Source: Bacteroidales bacterium | GTDB lineage: Bacteria; Bacteroidota; Bacteroidia; Bacteroidales; VadinHA17 | DNA length: 24,809 nucleotides | Reading direction: 5' to 3' | NCBI GenBank assembly: GCA_030692905.1 | Contig: JAUYBT010000180.1 | Location: 1-24,809 of the forward strand | Part shown: one piece after another, positions 22,674 through 24,809 of the stretch | Layout of the letters: every line of letters starts with the position of its first letter | How positions within the stretch are numbered: the first letter of the stretch is position 1 | Program-made: the position numbers and the translations under genes | The notes under the pieces: model-generated | Told to the model about the DNA's origin: nothing | Seen by the model: the letters and a program-made list of their open reading frames with translations, nothing else | Database searches by the model: none

Positions 22674-23452
22674 TTTTTGAAACGTACTTTAAGTTTATCA
22701 ATATACCAATGCGCAGTCATATCAACAGTAACGGGCACCACCGATACAAAATTGTTTGAGATTGCCCATTCATCGGTATCGACTGCTTCAGGTTCATGAT
22801 TCCTGAAAACCCCTGTCAGCCAGTAATATGTTTTGCCCATGGGGTCCTTTCTCTTTTCAAACTCCTCTTTCCAGTTTCCTTTTGCCTGCCGGCATATTTT
22901 TATCCCTTTTATTTCATTCTTTTTAGCTGCAGGAATATTAACATTAAGGCATATACCCGGAGGAAGAGGTTCTGAAGCAAGCTTCTTCATTACGATACGG
23001 ATGTATTTTTTACAGACCGTGAAATCGGCAGCAGGCGAAAAATTATTAAGCGAAAAACCAACAGAGCTGATCCCGTAAAGACATCCTTCGATCGCAGCAG
23101 CCATTGTACCTGAATAAAGAACACTAACCGAAGCATTGGCACCATGATTTATTCCAGAAACAATCCAGTCAGGGGGTCTTTCAAGTAACTGATTGATAGC
23201 CAGCTTAACGCTATCGGTTGGAGTTCCGTTACAGGCATAAATCCTGTGCCTGTCATTCTCTTCAAGAAGTTTAACACGTAAGGGAGTCTTAACAGTCAGT
23301 GCCTGCGACATCCCCGACATACTTTCAATTGTAGATATCAGGACAACCTTTCCAAGCTCCTCCATTACTTCAAGAAGTGTCTTTAATCCTGCTGCATATA
23401 AACCGTCATCATTTGTTAAAAGAATCAGCTTGTCATCTTTTTCGGGTACCAT
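22670..23452 (-). CDS. surE: 5'/3'-nucleotidase SurE
   Basis: From ATG 23452 the protein has 260 residues, the usual length. SurE is a metal-dependent phosphatase of nucleoside monophosphates. Motifs are LLTNDDG (11-17, metal ligands D15 and D16), SMSGMS (S46 the likely metal-binding serine), CNGTPTDSVK (74-83) and SGINHGAN (99-106, N102 a metal ligand), followed by YSGTMAAAIEG. An in-frame ATG at 23521 would add 23 residues, but the -7 box TATCTTTG lies inside that stretch and SurE proteins start just before the LLTNDDG strand. It is the first gene of a surE-sORF-lpxB unit, divergent from pheT. Confidence 0.94.
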   Translation of the reverse strand: MVPEKDDKLILLTNDDGLYAAGLKTLLEVMEELGKVVLISTIESMSGMSQALTVKTPLRVKLLEENDRHRIYACNGTPTDSVKLAINQLLERPPDWIVSGINHGANASVSVLYSGTMAAAIEGCLYGISSVGFSLNNFSPAADFTVCKKYIRIVMKKLASEPLPPGICLNVNIPAAKKNEIKGIKICRQAKGNWKEEFEKRKDPMGKTYYWLTGVFRNHEPEAVDTDEWAISNNFVSVVPVTVDMTAHWYIDKLKVRFKK

Positions 23453-23471
23453 ATATAAAGTGTTTGATGTA

Positions 23472-23479
23472 CAAAGATA
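23472..23479 (-). promoter_or_regulatory. surE promoter -7 box
   Basis: TATCTTTG on the minus strand is an exact match to the Bacteroidota -7 consensus TAnnTTTG. It lies 19 nt before ATG 23452, giving a leader of roughly 10-15 nt. About 20 nt upstream there is only a weak -33 element (CTTTA). It fixes the start codon of surE. Confidence 0.6.
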
Positions 23480-23539
23480 GACAAATACCCTTTCTGTGAA
23501 TAAAGTATGATTAGTTCTCAAAACTTTTTTTAAAATTCT

Positions 23540-23547
23540 TACTTTTG
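23540..23547 (+). promoter_or_regulatory. pheT promoter -7 box
   Basis: TACTTTTG is an exact TAnnTTTG match, 36 nt before the pheT ATG. No clear TTG lies at the -33 position. With the surE box it makes this 131-bp gap a divergent promoter region. Confidence 0.55.
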
Positions 23548-23583
23548 CAGTCGTACTGATAATTTTTTAAGCTAAACCAAGAA

Positions 23584-24809
23584 ATGAAGATTTCATATAA
23601 CTGGATTAAGGATTATTTAAAAATTGATCTTGAACCTGCAAAGGTGGCAGAGATACTTACAGGTATCGGACTTGAGATAGAAGGAATGGATGAATGGGTA
23701 TCTGTTAAGGGAGGACTGGATGGTGTCGTCATCGGTGAAGTCCTCACCTGCAAAAAGCATCCGGATGCCGATAAGCTCTCTGTAACCACTGTGGATATTG
23801 GTGCTTCACAGCCTCTTCACATCGTTTGCGGAGCCCCGAATGTTGCTGCAGGTCAGAAAGTTCCGGTGGCAACTGTCGGTACGGTTGTTTTCAAAGGAGA
23901 TGAAAGTTTAGAGATAAAAAAATCGAAGATACGCGGAGAATTATCCGAAGGTATGATATGTGCTGAGGATGAACTTGGCCTTGGTAATTCTCATGAAGGC
24001 ATTATGGTTTTGGATAAAGATGCAAAACCGGGAACTGCTGCCAGCAGCTATTTTAAAATTGCCAGGGATTTTGTTTTTGAGATAGGGCTGACTCCCAACA
24101 GGATCGACAGCGGATCTCATTTCGGAGTTGCAAGGGACCTTGCAGCATACCTGAATCTGAATGCAGATATGAATGGAAAAGCTATCCTGCCTTCATTAAC
24201 AGGATTTAAACCTGATAATCACGATAATATCTATGAGGTAATTATTGAAAATACCATTGATTGCCCGCGATACACAGGTGTCACAATCAGCGGAGTAACA
24301 ACAGGAGAATCACCTGAATGGCTAAAAAATAAACTCAGGGCAGTGGGACTTAACCCTATTAATAATGTAGTTGATATCACCAATTTTGTGCAGCACGAAA
24401 TAGGTCAACCATTGCATGCTTTTGATGCTGACAAAATTGAAGGAAAGAAAGTCATTATCAGGAACCTGCCTGATAAAAGTAAGTTCATTACTCTCGATGA
24501 AGTTGAAAGAAGCCTCTCCTCAAGAGATCTTATGATTTGTAATTCGAAGGAGGGTATGTGTATCGCAGGAGTTTTTGGAGGAATAAAATCAGGAGTGACA
24601 GCATCAACGAAAAATATCTTCCTGGAAAGCGCATATTTTAATCCTGTTGCAATACGCAAGACTTCAAAAAGACATGGACTGAAAACTGATGCCTCGTTCC
24701 GGTTTGAGAGAGGGACTGATCCGGATATTACCACCTGGGCTTTGAAGAGAGCAATAATGCTTATTAAAGAGATTGCAGGCGGAAAAATTTCATCGGACAT
24801 AGTTGATGT
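23584..24809 (+). CDS. pheT: Phenylalanine-tRNA ligase beta subunit (partial, C-terminus beyond right edge)
   Basis: ATG 23584 opens a frame of 408 codons that runs off the window, about half of the usual 800-residue protein. It begins MKISYNWIKDYLKID, typical of PheT. The tRNA-binding (EMAP/OB-fold) domain covers about 40-150 (VVIGEVLTCKKHPDADKLSV, then HIVCGAPNVAAGQKVPVA, and IRGELSEGMICAEDELGLG). EIGLTPNRID and FGVARDLAAY follow, and the B3/B4 editing region spans about 210-385, with NNVVDITNFVQHEIGQPLHA and FDADKI. The B5 and catalytic-like domains are outside. PheT pairs with PheS to charge tRNA-Phe, and its B3/B4 domain clears Tyr-tRNA. It has its own promoter and is divergent from surE. 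The pheS gene is not in view, as is usual where the two genes are apart. Confidence 0.96.
   Translation, partial: MKISYNWIKDYLKIDLEPAKVAEILTGIGLEIEGMDEWVSVKGGLDGVVIGEVLTCKKHPDADKLSVTTVDIGASQPLHIVCGAPNVAAGQKVPVATVGTVVFKGDESLEIKKSKIRGELSEGMICAEDELGLGNSHEGIMVLDKDAKPGTAASSYFKIARDFVFEIGLTPNRIDSGSHFGVARDLAAYLNLNADMNGKAILPSLTGFKPDNHDNIYEVIIENTIDCPRYTGVTISGVTTGESPEWLKNKLRAVGLNPINNVVDITNFVQHEIGQPLHAFDADKIEGKKVIIRNLPDKSKFITLDEVERSLSSRDLMICNSKEGMCIAGVFGGIKSGVTASTKNIFLESAYFNPVAIRKTSKRHGLKTDASFRFERGTDPDITTWALKRAIMLIKEIAGGKISSDIVD

Noticed and set aside
23453..23521. Upstream ATG giving a 283-residue SurE
   Set aside because: The extension contains an exact TAnnTTTG promoter box, and SurE proteins begin just before the LLTNDDG motif.

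Overview
The window looks like chromosomal DNA from a Bacteroidota bacterium, probably of the Bacteroidales/Marinilabiliales type. The signs are Bacteroidota-style promoter boxes (TAnnTTTG), the GldF/GldG pair, a DUF5916 outer-membrane protein, Tat-exported Gfo/Idh/MocA enzymes, and AT-rich intergenic DNA with short G/C-rich palindromic repeats. It carries housekeeping and catabolic genes. I see no phage, transposase, CRISPR array, tRNA or rRNA.

Left part, minus strand (1-4182): a molybdenum-hydroxylase operon read xdhC-like, mocA-like, [2Fe-2S] subunit, molybdopterin-binding subunit. The last gene runs off the left edge. It resembles two-subunit isoquinoline/nicotinate/aldehyde-type enzymes, with no FAD subunit in view. 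A lipoprotein amidase-signature enzyme (4275-5870) is transcribed divergently and ends in a clear intrinsic terminator that abuts a convergent tatA (5927-6115). Two proteins encoded in the window, the molybdopterin subunit and the Gfo/Idh/MocA protein, carry twin-arginine signals.

Middle (6247-13686): an amino-sugar operon on the minus strand, nagB, nagA and an SSS-family symporter, which would import an amino sugar and convert GlcNAc-6-P to fructose-6-P. No kinase is seen. Divergent from it is a CBM9-like/DUF5916 outer-membrane protein, which converges on a Gfo/Idh/MocA oxidoreductase across a strong bidirectional terminator. The 262-bp gap before the DUF5916 gene holds a degenerate 7-bp tandem repeat and a 10-bp tandem repeat.

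Right part (13850-23452), minus strand: surE, a 30-codon ORF, lpxB, a SpoIID-domain protein, gldF, gldG, a DUF4340 protein, dnaN, a DnaQ-like exonuclease and a FAHD1-like hydrolase. Spacing is very tight within surE-sORF-lpxB, gldF-gldG-DUF4340 and dnaN-exo-FAH. surE is divergent from pheT (plus strand, cut by the right edge), and both have recognisable -7 boxes.

The most unusual points are (i) a 30-codon ORF, apparently made of an intergenic-repeat sequence, that links surE and lpxB by ATGA overlaps at both ends; (ii) a DnaQ-like exonuclease that lies in frame behind dnaN, separated by one UGA (followed by C) and starting with UUG; (iii) 7-bp-period tandem repeats of unrelated sequence at three places, two of them at gene 3' ends; and (iv) a 36-bp-period G/C-skewed array that supplies the C-terminus of the SpoIID protein. 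I do not find a clearly new multi-gene system; these are the best leads.
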